Source: Faecalibacterium sp. UBA1360 (GTDB lineage: Bacteria; Bacillota; Clostridia; Oscillospirales; Ruminococcaceae). Taken from it: DNA of 7,833 nucleotides. Numbering within the stretch: position 1 is the stretch's first letter; the number at the start of each line of letters is the position of its first letter. Position numbers and translations under genes: made by a program. Where the stretch lies: assembly GCA_002306375.1 (NCBI GenBank), contig DBRU01000092.1:9827-17659 (forward strand), given 5' to 3'. Below the pieces are notes generated by a model. The model searched no databases, was not told the origin of the DNA, and was given only the letters and a program-made list of their open reading frames with translations. Shown in pieces: positions 1-5,861 of the stretch.

Positions 1-228
1 AAAGGCGTCCATGAACTCGGCCAGGGTGATCTGGCTGGTGGTGCACTGGCTGCCGGCGCGCAGCTTGTCGTAAAATTCCTTGGAGGACATCTCCCGCCCG
101 TCGGGGTAGTTGCGGTAGGTGACGCCGTCCAGATTGAAGGCCATGGGCAGCACCTGCACCTGCATCTCTTCGATCAGGGCGGGGGTCAGGTCGCCGGTGG
201 AATCGGTGATGATGACATACTTTTGCAT
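1..228 (-). CDS. DegV family protein, N-terminal part (cut by window edge)
   Basis: The reverse strand reads MQKYVIITDSTGDLTPALIE and continues for 76 codons without a stop to the window edge. The opening (I/V)xTDSTxDL followed by hydrophobic strands is the classic start of DegV-family proteins, which are cytoplasmic two-domain proteins of about 280 aa that bind long-chain fatty acids; in Firmicutes some act as the FakB subunit presenting fatty acids to the kinase FakA. A second family hallmark is visible near residues 58-67, where SQCTTSQIT matches the conserved TSQ(P/I) fatty-acid-binding segment. The start ATG at 226-228 is supported by AAAGGAG (239-245) 10 nt upstream. Only about the first quarter is present, so completeness cannot be judged. 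It is transcribed away from the sucrose locus and has no obvious functional link to it. Confidence 0.9.
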   Translation of the reverse strand, partial: MQKYVIITDSTGDLTPALIEEMQVQVLPMAFNLDGVTYRNYPDGREMSSKEFYDKLRAGSQCTTSQITLAEFMDAF

Positions 229-285
229 GGTCGCAAAACTCCTTTATCTTGTCTGCGCGGCAAGGCGCGCTTTGCTTCTGTGACT

Positions 286-313
286 ACTATACCACAACCC
301 CCGCCGGTTTGAA
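286..313 (-). promoter_or_regulatory. Predicted promoter of the degV gene (extended -10)
   Basis: On the reverse strand TGGTATAGT (286-294) is an extended -10 element: TG, one base, then TATAGT, 5 of 6 to consensus. A weak -35 (TTCAAA, 308-313, 4 of 6) lies 14 nt beyond the TG motif, a 16 nt hexamer-to-hexamer spacing. The predicted transcript start is near 279, giving a leader of about 50 nt. The -35 side lies inside a direct repeat shared with the scrR promoter. Confidence 0.55.
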
Positions 314-380
314 AAGTCCCCCACAGCGCGTTTTTGGCCCCCGGCCGGGACCAAAGCCCCCGCCGGTATTGACAAGCCCC
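298..380. repeat. Direct repeat pair in the degV-scrR intergenic region
   Basis: Copy one starts at 298 (CCCCCGCCGGTTTGAAAAG, running to about 320). Copy two starts at 357 (CCCCCGCCGGTATTGACAAG, running to about 380). They align over about 23 nt with one inserted base and two mismatches, offset by 59-60 bp. The first copy covers the -35 side of the degV promoter, and the second contains the TTGACA -35 box of scrR. They may be protein-binding sites or the remains of a local duplication. The repetition is seen directly; its role is not. Confidence 0.5.
333..355. promoter_or_regulatory. Imperfect palindrome between divergent promoters, candidate operator
   Basis: Nine of the eleven base pairs around centre 344 are self-complementary (TTTGG at 333-337 against CCAAA at 351-355, then CCC against GGG). 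It sits midway between the two direct repeats and upstream of the scrR -35 box. Its size and position fit a dimeric regulator site. It does not resemble the palindrome at 1528-1541, so it would have to bind another protein or be fortuitous in such GC-rich DNA. Confidence 0.3.
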
Positions 381-398
381 GCCCCGCCTGCGTAAGAT
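369..398 (+). promoter_or_regulatory. Predicted scrR promoter
   Basis: A perfect -35 hexamer TTGACA (369-374) is followed after 18 nt by TAAGAT (393-398), 4 of 6 to the -10 consensus. Transcription would start near 405, giving a 5' leader of about 40 nt before the scrR ATG at 445. The rest of the sequence around it is almost pure G/C, so the hexamers stand out. No copy of the 14-bp scrA-proximal palindrome is found here, so autoregulation by the same operator is not evident. Confidence 0.55.
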
Positions 399-444
399 GA
401 AAGAAAAGCGGCCCCGCCCGCCGCGCCCGGAAAGGAGAAATACC

Positions 445-1434
445 ATGAACATCACCGAACTTGCGGCGCTGGCCGGGGTCTCCAAGACGGCGGTCAGCCG
501 GTATTTCAACGGCGGATACCTGAGCCCCGAAAAGCGCGCCGCCATCGACGCGGCGGTCAAGGCCACCGGCTACGCCCCCAGCGAGGCCGCCCGGGGCCTG
601 CGCACCCGGCGCACGCGGCAGATCGGCGTGGTCATGCCCCGCCTGAGCAGCGAAAGCACGGCCCGGGTGGTGGACGGCATCAGCCTGGTGCTGGCCGACA
701 AGGGCTACCGCCTGCTTTTGGCCAACACCGCCAACATCCCGGCGCGGGAGGTCGAGTACCTGGACGCTTTGCGCCAGAGCGGGGTGGACGGGCTGATCTT
801 TCTGGCCAGCGTGTTCACGCCCGAGCACCGGGCCGTGCTCAAAAGCATCCACATCCCGGTGGTGATCGTGGCCCAGCAGTACGAAGGGTACAACTGCGTG
901 TACCACGACGATCTGGGCGCGGCCCGGGACCTGACCGCCCTGCTGATCCGCCGGGGCGTGCGCCCGGCCTACATCGGGGTGACGGCCCAGGACCGGGCCG
1001 CCGGCTGGGCCCGGCATGAAGGGTATGTGCAGGCGCTCAAACAGGCCGGGCTGGCCCCCCGGGCCGAGGAGATGTACCTGTCCGGCTTCCGCATGGAGGA
1101 CGGCTACGACCGGGCCCGGGCCCTGCTGGCCCAGCGCCGCCCCGGGGGCATCTTCTGCGCCACCGACGCCATTGCCATCGGGGCCATGCAGGCCTGCCGC
1201 GAAGCCGGCCTGCAAGTGGGCAGGGACGTGCTGGTGGCCGGCGTGGGCGATTCGGCCATGGGCCGGGTCACGGCCGTGCCCCTGACCAGCGCCCACCTGC
1301 ACTACAAGACCAGCGGGCAGGAGGCCGCCCAGCTCATGCTCAAGCTGCTGCGCCGCCAGGGCGCGGGCACCCGGGCCGTCTGCCTTGGCTACGAGATCAT
1401 CGAGCGCGCATCCACCGCCGGCCCCGGAATGTGA
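445..1434 (+). CDS. scrR: LacI-family transcriptional regulator of the sucrose operon (ScrR-like)
   Basis: This 329-aa protein has the complete LacI-family plan. Residues 1-25 form the N-terminal helix-turn-helix, with recognition segment VSKTAVSRYFNGGYLS (12-27); the SRYFN-GGY form resembles sucrose/fructan regulators of Firmicutes. A hinge helix follows around 46-58 (SEAARGL, with Leu52 at the minor-groove-inserting position). From about residue 59 (IGVVMP) a periplasmic-binding-protein-like core binds the effector. Family knowledge predicts a dimeric repressor released by a sugar or sugar phosphate. The ATG at 445 is chosen over an upstream in-frame ATG at 397 because AAGGAG (432-437) lies 7 nt before it and LacI proteins begin directly with the helix-turn-helix; the extra 16 residues would be Arg/Pro-rich. 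It directly precedes scrA-scrB-scrK in the same direction, so control of these genes through the palindrome at 1528-1541 is likely. The effector specificity is inferred from neighbours. Confidence 0.88.
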   Translation: MNITELAALAGVSKTAVSRYFNGGYLSPEKRAAIDAAVKATGYAPSEAARGLRTRRTRQIGVVMPRLSSESTARVVDGISLVLADKGYRLLLANTANIPAREVEYLDALRQSGVDGLIFLASVFTPEHRAVLKSIHIPVVIVAQQYEGYNCVYHDDLGAARDLTALLIRRGVRPAYIGVTAQDRAAGWARHEGYVQALKQAGLAPRAEEMYLSGFRMEDGYDRARALLAQRRPGGIFCATDAIAIGAMQACREAGLQVGRDVLVAGVGDSAMGRVTAVPLTSAHLHYKTSGQEAAQLMLKLLRRQGAGTRAVCLGYEIIERASTAGPGM

Positions 1435-1461
1435 AACCTTGTGGAACCGATAGAATGTTGG

Positions 1462-1481
1462 CGGGAAATTCATTTTTCCCG
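1462..1481 (+). terminator. Inverted repeat after scrR, possible weak terminator
   Basis: CGGGAAA (1462-1468) pairs perfectly with TTTCCCG (1475-1481) across a 6-nt loop, 27 nt after the scrR stop. The T-rich run (CTTTTTGTTGTT) begins about 8 nt after the stem, farther than in a standard intrinsic terminator, so it may end only part of scrR transcription. It lies just upstream of the scrA promoter and could instead be a regulator site. Confidence 0.35.
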
Positions 1482-1505
1482 TCAATATCTTTTTGTTGTT
1501 GATGG

Positions 1506-1514
1506 TGCTATCAT
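1506..1514 (+). promoter_or_regulatory. Predicted scrA operon promoter, extended -10
   Basis: TGCTATCAT is an extended -10 element: TG, one base, then TATCAT, 5 of 6 to consensus. No good -35 hexamer is present at the usual distance, which is typical of extended -10 promoters and of promoters needing activation. The local AT-richness from 1466 to 1520 is unusual for this window. Transcription would start near 1521, just ahead of the palindromic operator at 1528-1541. Confidence 0.55.
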
Positions 1515-1527
1515 GTACTTGCAAGGA

Positions 1528-1541
1528 TGAAATCGATTTCA
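1528..1541. promoter_or_regulatory. Perfect palindromic operator (ScrR and/or CcpA cre site)
   Basis: TGAAATCGATTTCA is a perfect 14-bp palindrome with the central CG typical of LacI-family operators. It lies at about +8 to +21 relative to the predicted scrA transcript start, a position where a bound repressor blocks transcription. It matches the general pattern of ScrR operators and also fits a catabolite-responsive element (TGWnAnCGnTnWCA), so either ScrR, CcpA or both could bind. It is the only such site seen around the locus. Confidence 0.75.
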
Positions 1542-1576
1542 GTTACACAACATCGTTCGGCAAAGGAGAATCGGTC

Positions 1577-2953
1577 ATGGATTACAAGCAAACAGCCGTC
1601 GGCATTCTGAACGCCGTGGGCGGGCGGAGCAACGTGGTCAGCGCGGCCCACTGCGCCACCCGCCTGCGCCTGGTCATCGCGGACAACGCCAACTGCGACA
1701 AGGCCGCCGTGGAAGCGGTCGAGGGCGTCAAGGGCGCCTTTGAGGCGTCGGGGCAATTGCAGATCATCATCGGCACGGGGGCCGTCAACAAGGTCTACGA
1801 CGAGTTCCTGGCCGCCGCGGGCATGAGCGCCGCCACCAAAGAGGAGGTCAAGCAGGCGGCCGCCGCCAAGGCGCCCTGGTACAAGCAGGCCATCAAGACG
1901 CTGGGCGACGTGTTCGTGCCCATCATCCCGGCCATCGTGGCCAGCGGCCTGCTCATGGGCCTGCTGGAAGGCCTGGCCAACGTGTTCCCGGCCATGGCCC
2001 AGAACGGCACCTACACGATCATCCACCTGTTCAGCAACGCCTCCTTCGTGTTTTTGCCCATTTTGATCGCCACCAGCGCCGCCAAGGTGTTCGGCGGCAA
2101 CATCTACCTGGGCGCGGTCGTGGGCATGATCATGATCCACACCGACCTGGTCAACGCCTGGAGCGTGGCCACGGCCGAAAGCATCCCCACCGCCTCGGCC
2201 TGGTTCGGGCTGTATGACATCGACCTGGTGGGCTACCAGGGCCACGTGATCCCCGTCATCATCGCCGTGTGGCTCATGTGCGCCATCGAAAAGCGGCTGC
2301 ACAAGATCGTGCCCGAAATGATCGACCTGTTCGTCACGCCGCTGGTCAGCGTGGTGGTCACGGGCTATGTGACGCTGACCGTCATCGGGCCTGTTTTCGG
2401 CACGGTGGAAAACTGGGTGCTGGGCGCCGTGCAGACGCTGATCACCCTGCCCTTTGGCCTGGGCGCGGCTTTGTGCGGCGCGATCTACGCCCCCACCGTG
2501 GTGGCCGGCGTGCACCACATGTACAACGCCCTGGAGGCCGGCATGCTCAGCGCCGCCGGCGCCAACACCTGGATGCCCATTGCCAGCGCCGCCAACGTGG
2601 CCCAGGGCGCGGCCGCCCTGGCCTTTGCCCTGCGCACCCGGGACGCCAAGCAGAAGAACATGGCCCTGCCCGCCTCCCTCAGCGCCTTCCTGGGCATCAC
2701 CGAGCCCGCCATCTTCGGCGTGAACCTGCGTTTCGTCAAGCCCTTTGCGGCGGGCATCGCGGGCGGCGCGGCCGGCGCGCTGGCCGCGGGCTGGCTGGGC
2801 GTGGCGGCGTCGGCCTACGGCATCACCGGCGTGTTCGGCATCCTGATCACCACCTCCTGCCTGCCCCAGTACCTTATCAGCATCGCGGTGGCCTTTGCGG
2901 TGGCCTTTGCCCTGACCTTTGTGCTGTATGACCCCAAAAAGGAGACGAAGTGA
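1577..2953 (+). CDS. scrA: PTS sucrose-specific EIIBC permease
   Basis: This 458-aa membrane protein imports sucrose and phosphorylates it to sucrose-6-phosphate. Residues 1-85 form the EIIB domain, with the phospho-accepting Cys26 in the conserved context SAAHCATRLRLV. A charged, Ala-rich linker (about 86-110) leads to the EIIC transmembrane domain, which starts near KTLGDVFVPIIPAIVASGLL and has about ten hydrophobic segments. EIIC landmarks include VAGVHHMYNALE (His313-His314) and the GITEP sugar-site motif at 373-377. The protein ends after the EIIC domain (VLYDPKKETK) with no EIIA, so it must take phosphate from an EIIA encoded elsewhere. The ATG at 1577 is preceded by AAGGAG (1563-1568) at 8 nt; an upstream in-frame TTG at 1493 would precede the promoter and is rejected. 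The stop is 1 nt before scrB. Sucrose rather than trehalose or a beta-glucoside is inferred from the adjacent GH32 gene. Confidence 0.93.
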   Translation: MDYKQTAVGILNAVGGRSNVVSAAHCATRLRLVIADNANCDKAAVEAVEGVKGAFEASGQLQIIIGTGAVNKVYDEFLAAAGMSAATKEEVKQAAAAKAPWYKQAIKTLGDVFVPIIPAIVASGLLMGLLEGLANVFPAMAQNGTYTIIHLFSNASFVFLPILIATSAAKVFGGNIYLGAVVGMIMIHTDLVNAWSVATAESIPTASAWFGLYDIDLVGYQGHVIPVIIAVWLMCAIEKRLHKIVPEMIDLFVTPLVSVVVTGYVTLTVIGPVFGTVENWVLGAVQTLITLPFGLGAALCGAIYAPTVVAGVHHMYNALEAGMLSAAGANTWMPIASAANVAQGAAALAFALRTRDAKQKNMALPASLSAFLGITEPAIFGVNLRFVKPFAAGIAGGAAGALAAGWLGVAASAYGITGVFGILITTSCLPQYLISIAVAFAVAFALTFVLYDPKKETK

Positions 2954-2954
2954 C

Positions 2955-4313
2955 ATGACGCGGCATTTCTGGCGGCAGGACCTTCACCCGGAACCGCCCC
3001 GGGGCTGGCTCAACGACCCCAACGGCCTGGCCTGGTTCGGCGGCAGCTATCACGTGTTTTTCCAGTACTGCCCCGGCGCGGCCGACGGCAGCGGCCCCAA
3101 GTGCTGGGGCCACTGGGAAAGCCCCGACCTTGTACACTGGACCTTTACGGGCGCGCCCCTGCAGCCCGGCGGCCCCCACGACAAGGGGGACGCCTACTCG
3201 GGCAGCGCCATTGAGGAAAAGGGCCTGCTGTGGCTGTACTACACCGGCAACTACAAGGCCCCCGGGCCCTACGACTACATCCATGCCGGGCGCGAGCACA
3301 ACACCCTGCGGGTGGCCTTTGACGGCCGGGCCTGCGTGGGCGAAAAGCAGCTGCTGCTCTCCAACGCCGACTACCCCGCCGACTGCACGCTGCACGTGCG
3401 GGACCCCAAGGTCTGGCGGGGGGCGGACGGCGTCTGGCGCATGGTGCTGGGGGCCCGCAGCCTGCGCGACACGGGCCGGGTGCTTTTGTACCACAGCCCC
3501 GACGGGGCCCGCTGGACCCTGAACCGGGTGCTGGAAAAGCCCGGCTTTGGCTATATGTGGGAATGCCCCGACTGCTTTGAGCTGGACGGCCGCTGGTATC
3601 TGAGCGCGTCGCCCCAGGGCCTGCCCCACGGCGAGACCCGGTTCCAGAACGTCTACCAGAGCGGGTATTTTGCCCTGGACGGCGCGCCCGAGACCGGCGA
3701 ATTGCAGGACTTTTTTGAGTGGGACATGGGCTTTGACTTTTATGCGCCCCAGACCTTCCTGGCCCCCGACGGCCGGCGGCTGCTGCTGGCCTGGATGGCC
3801 ATGCCCGACGCCGAGTACCAAAACCCCACCGCCGCCCTGGGCTGGCAGCACTGCCTGACCCTGCCCCGGGAGGTATGGGCCGACGGCGCGGGCCGGCTGT
3901 GCCAGCGCCCCGCCCGGGAGCTGGACGCCCTGTGCGGGGACTTTGGGGCGCTGCCCGCGGCCCTGAACGGGCCGGCGCGGCTGCAGGGCCGGGCCGGGCA
4001 GGACGGCGAGCTGTGCGTGGGCGGCCTGCGCCTGCGCTTTGCGCCCGACGCCGGGATGTTCGTCATGGACTTTACCGACGGTTCGGGCGCGGGGCGCGGG
4101 GTGCGCCGCGCCCCCGTGGACAAGGGACCCCTGGACTTCGACCTGTGGGTGGACCGCTCCGGCGCGGAGATCTACCTCAACGGCGGGCGCACGGTGCTCT
4201 CGACCCGGTTCTACCCGCCCGAAGGTCCCCTGCCCCTGACGGCCCGGGGGCTGCGGGCCCAATACGCCCCCCTGCGTCCCATGGAGGTGACCGAACGTGC
4301 CCCTTTGTTCTGA
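2955..4313 (+). CDS. scrB: Sucrose-6-phosphate hydrolase (GH32 invertase)
   Basis: This 452-aa cytoplasmic glycoside hydrolase of family 32 splits sucrose-6-phosphate into glucose-6-phosphate and fructose. The three catalytic blocks are intact: WLNDPNG (18-24) with nucleophile Asp21, VRDPKVW with transition-state-stabilising Asp150, and MWECPD with acid/base Glu203. An FxQYCP segment and a WGHW motif (near 50-60) also match the family. The five-bladed propeller occupies about 1-310 and is followed by a shorter C-terminal beta-sandwich ending EVTERAPLF. Total length is slightly below the usual 460-490 aa. There is no signal peptide, consistent with a substrate already phosphorylated inside the cell. 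The ATG at 2955 starts 1 nt after the scrA stop, with AAGGAG (2939-2944) inside the scrA 3' end, so the two genes are almost certainly co-translated. Other GH32 activities (fructanase) cannot be excluded by sequence alone, but the PTS neighbour argues for the phosphorylated disaccharide. Confidence 0.93.
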   Translation: MTRHFWRQDLHPEPPRGWLNDPNGLAWFGGSYHVFFQYCPGAADGSGPKCWGHWESPDLVHWTFTGAPLQPGGPHDKGDAYSGSAIEEKGLLWLYYTGNYKAPGPYDYIHAGREHNTLRVAFDGRACVGEKQLLLSNADYPADCTLHVRDPKVWRGADGVWRMVLGARSLRDTGRVLLYHSPDGARWTLNRVLEKPGFGYMWECPDCFELDGRWYLSASPQGLPHGETRFQNVYQSGYFALDGAPETGELQDFFEWDMGFDFYAPQTFLAPDGRRLLLAWMAMPDAEYQNPTAALGWQHCLTLPREVWADGAGRLCQRPARELDALCGDFGALPAALNGPARLQGRAGQDGELCVGGLRLRFAPDAGMFVMDFTDGSGAGRGVRRAPVDKGPLDFDLWVDRSGAEIYLNGGRTVLSTRFYPPEGPLPLTARGLRAQYAPLRPMEVTERAPLF

Positions 4314-5280
4314 ACCGCCCCGCCGGGGCGCGCTGCTGGCCATCGGCGAAGCGCTGATCGACATGATCCCCGCCGAGACCGGCTGTGATTTTGCCCGGGT
4401 ATCCGCCTTTTCGCCCCGGGTGGGCGGCGCGCCCGCCAACGTCTGCGCGGCCTTTGCGCGGCTGGGCGGCCGGGCGGCCCTGGTGACCCAGCTGGGGGAC
4501 GACCCCTTCGGCCGCAAGATCCGGGACGAACTGGACGCCTGCGGCGTCAACACCGCCCTCATCCGCTTTACCAAAGAGGCCAACACGGCCCTGGCCTTTG
4601 TCAGCCTGGGGGCGGACGGGCAGCGCACCTTCTCGTTTTACCGCAACCCGTCGGCGGACCTGCTGTACCGCCCCGAATACCTGGACCCGGGCTGGTTCCG
4701 CGACGCCTTTGCCCTGCACTTTTGCAGCGTGGACCTGGTTCCGGGGCCCATGGCCCAGGCCCACGACCGGGCCGTGGAGCTGGCCGGGCAGGCCGGGGCG
4801 CTGATCAGCTTTGATCCCAACCTGCGCCCCGCCCTTTGGCCGGACGCCGAAGCGCTGCGCCGCGCCGTGCGCCGGTATCTGCCCCTGGCCCACGTGGTCA
4901 AGCTCTCGGACGAGGAGCTCGCCTTCCTGACCGGCGAGACCGACATCGCCGCCGCCCTGCCCGCCTTGCTGCAAGGGCGCACCCGCCTGGTGGTGTACAC
5001 CTGCGGCGGGGGCGGCGCGTACGCCTTCACCCGCCGGGCGCGGGCCTACGCGCCGTCGCCCCGGGTGCGGGCCGTGGACACCACCGGCGCGGGAGACGGC
5101 TTTATCGGCTCCTTCCTTTACGGCCTGTGCGAGAGGGGCGCCGGGCCGGACGCGCTGGACGCGCTGGGGGAACAGGACCTGCAAGCCCTGCTGGATCTTT
5201 CCAACCGATTCTGCGCCTACAGCGTGCAGCGGCCCGGGGCCATCGACTCCTACCCCACCCGGCAGGCGCTGGAGGGCTGA
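4297..5280 (+). CDS. scrK: Fructokinase, PfkB/ribokinase family
   Basis: This 327-aa sugar kinase most likely phosphorylates the fructose released by ScrB, using ATP, so that it enters glycolysis. PfkB-family marks are clear: an N-terminal strand LLAIGEALIDMIP (13-25), the substrate-site glycine motif GGAPAN (43-48) followed by AAFARLGG, and the C-terminal signature DTTGAGDGF (261-269) with catalytic base Asp267. The start is a GTG at 4297, overlapping the end of scrB by 17 nt in another frame. It is supported by GGAGGTGA (4283-4290), a full match to the anti-Shine-Dalgarno sequence, 6 nt upstream. No in-frame ATG gives an intact first strand. This is last gene of the sucrose operon, followed 16 nt later by the hairpin terminator. 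Fructose specificity is inferred from operon context; the family also includes ribo- and tagatose-kinases. Confidence 0.9.
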   Translation: MPLCSEPPRRGALLAIGEALIDMIPAETGCDFARVSAFSPRVGGAPANVCAAFARLGGRAALVTQLGDDPFGRKIRDELDACGVNTALIRFTKEANTALAFVSLGADGQRTFSFYRNPSADLLYRPEYLDPGWFRDAFALHFCSVDLVPGPMAQAHDRAVELAGQAGALISFDPNLRPALWPDAEALRRAVRRYLPLAHVVKLSDEELAFLTGETDIAAALPALLQGRTRLVVYTCGGGGAYAFTRRARAYAPSPRVRAVDTTGAGDGFIGSFLYGLCERGAGPDALDALGEQDLQALLDLSNRFCAYSVQRPGAIDSYPTRQALEG

Positions 5281-5296
5281 CCCCCTGCCAATCAAA

Positions 5297-5334
5297 AACG
5301 TCCCCGGCGGACCTGACGGTCCGCCGGGGACGTT
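5297..5334. terminator. Bidirectional intrinsic terminator between convergent operons
   Basis: Bases 5297-5313 and 5318-5334 form a perfect 17-bp stem with a TGAC tetraloop. The core is CGTCCCCGGCGGACC against its complement, extremely GC-rich. It lies 16 nt after the scrK stop and 16 nt from the end of the convergent ybaK gene. In the minus direction the hairpin runs into TTTTT (complement of 5294-5298), a proper U tract. In the plus direction the tail is only GACTTTG, so termination of scrK would depend more on stem strength. Confidence 0.88.
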
Positions 5335-5350
5335 GACTTTGTCCCGGGGT

Positions 5351-5836
5351 TCAGGGGGTGGGGTCGCGCCAGCCCTTGCCCACGTCGGCCCAGCCCGCAA
5401 AGTTCTGCACCGACCTTTCCAGCTCGGCCAGGTCCAGGCGCACGGCGCTGCGCCCCGTGCCCGCCGCCGGGTAGACGACGTCAAAGCGGCGCAGGCTTTC
5501 GTCCAGGTAAACGCGCACGCCCTGCCGGATGGCAAAGGGGCACACCCCGCCCATGGGGTGGCCCACGGCCCCGGGCAGGTCGGCGGGGGGCACCATGACG
5601 GCCTTGGTGTGGAACAGCGCCTTGAAGCGGGGGTTGTCCACCCGGGCGTCCCCGGCCATGACCACCAGCACCGGGCCGTCGGGGGTCACAAAGGCCATGG
5701 TCTTGGCGATGCGGGCCTCCTCGCAGCCCAGGTCGGCGGCGGCCTCGGCCACCGTGGCGCTGGACTCGGCCAGCTCCATCACACGGTCCGCCAGGCCGAA
5801 GCCCGCCAGATACTGCCGAACGGATTCAATGGACAT
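5351..5836 (-). CDS. YbaK/EbsC family aminoacyl-tRNA deacylase
   Basis: This 161-aa cytoplasmic protein belongs to the YbaK/EbsC/ProX superfamily, trans-editing enzymes that remove wrong amino acids from tRNA (YbaK clears Cys-tRNA-Pro). The opening SIESVRQYLAGFGLADRV and the SSATVAEAA segment (25-33) are typical of clostridial members. The conserved catalytic-pocket Lys is Lys45 in ARIAKTMAF, and the family Gly/Pro motif is GHPMGGVCPFAI (92-103). The ATG at 5834-5836 is chosen because homology begins there and GAGGGG (5847-5852) lies 10 nt upstream; earlier in-frame codons are shadow sequence of the preceding gene. It starts 25 nt after the DUF5662 gene and ends just before the shared terminator, so it may be the last gene of that operon. 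The exact tRNA and amino-acid specificity cannot be told from the sequence. Confidence 0.88.
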   Translation of the reverse strand: MSIESVRQYLAGFGLADRVMELAESSATVAEAAADLGCEEARIAKTMAFVTPDGPVLVVMAGDARVDNPRFKALFHTKAVMVPPADLPGAVGHPMGGVCPFAIRQGVRVYLDESLRRFDVVYPAAGTGRSAVRLDLAELERSVQNFAGWADVGKGWRDPTP

Positions 5837-5861
5837 ATTCTCGGGTCCCCTCTCTCGGATG

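Noticed and set aside
397..444. Upstream in-frame ATG start for scrR
   Set aside because: It would add an Arg/Pro-rich stretch before the helix-turn-helix, begins before the predicted transcript start, and has no SD, unlike the ATG at 445.
244..1524. Minus-strand open frame opposite scrR and the degV leader
   Set aside because: Shadow frame of scrR with Gly/His/Ala-rich composition; it would run through the predicted degV promoter and has no recognisable domain.
1493..1576. Upstream TTG start for scrA
   Set aside because: It precedes the extended -10 promoter and spans the operator; the ATG at 1577 has an AAGGAG at 8 nt and begins where EIIB homology begins.
1511..2956. Minus-strand open frame opposite scrA (about 480 codons)
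   Set aside because: His/Gly/Ala/Asp-rich composition typical of the antisense of a GC-rich membrane-protein gene; no supported start or motif.
2877..4628. Long open frame on the minus strand opposite scrB and scrK (over 580 codons)
   Set aside because: It is a GC-rich shadow of scrA/scrB/scrK: the amino acids are low-complexity Gly/Pro/Ala/His/Arg, no family motif is present, and the plus-strand genes have intact catalytic motifs.
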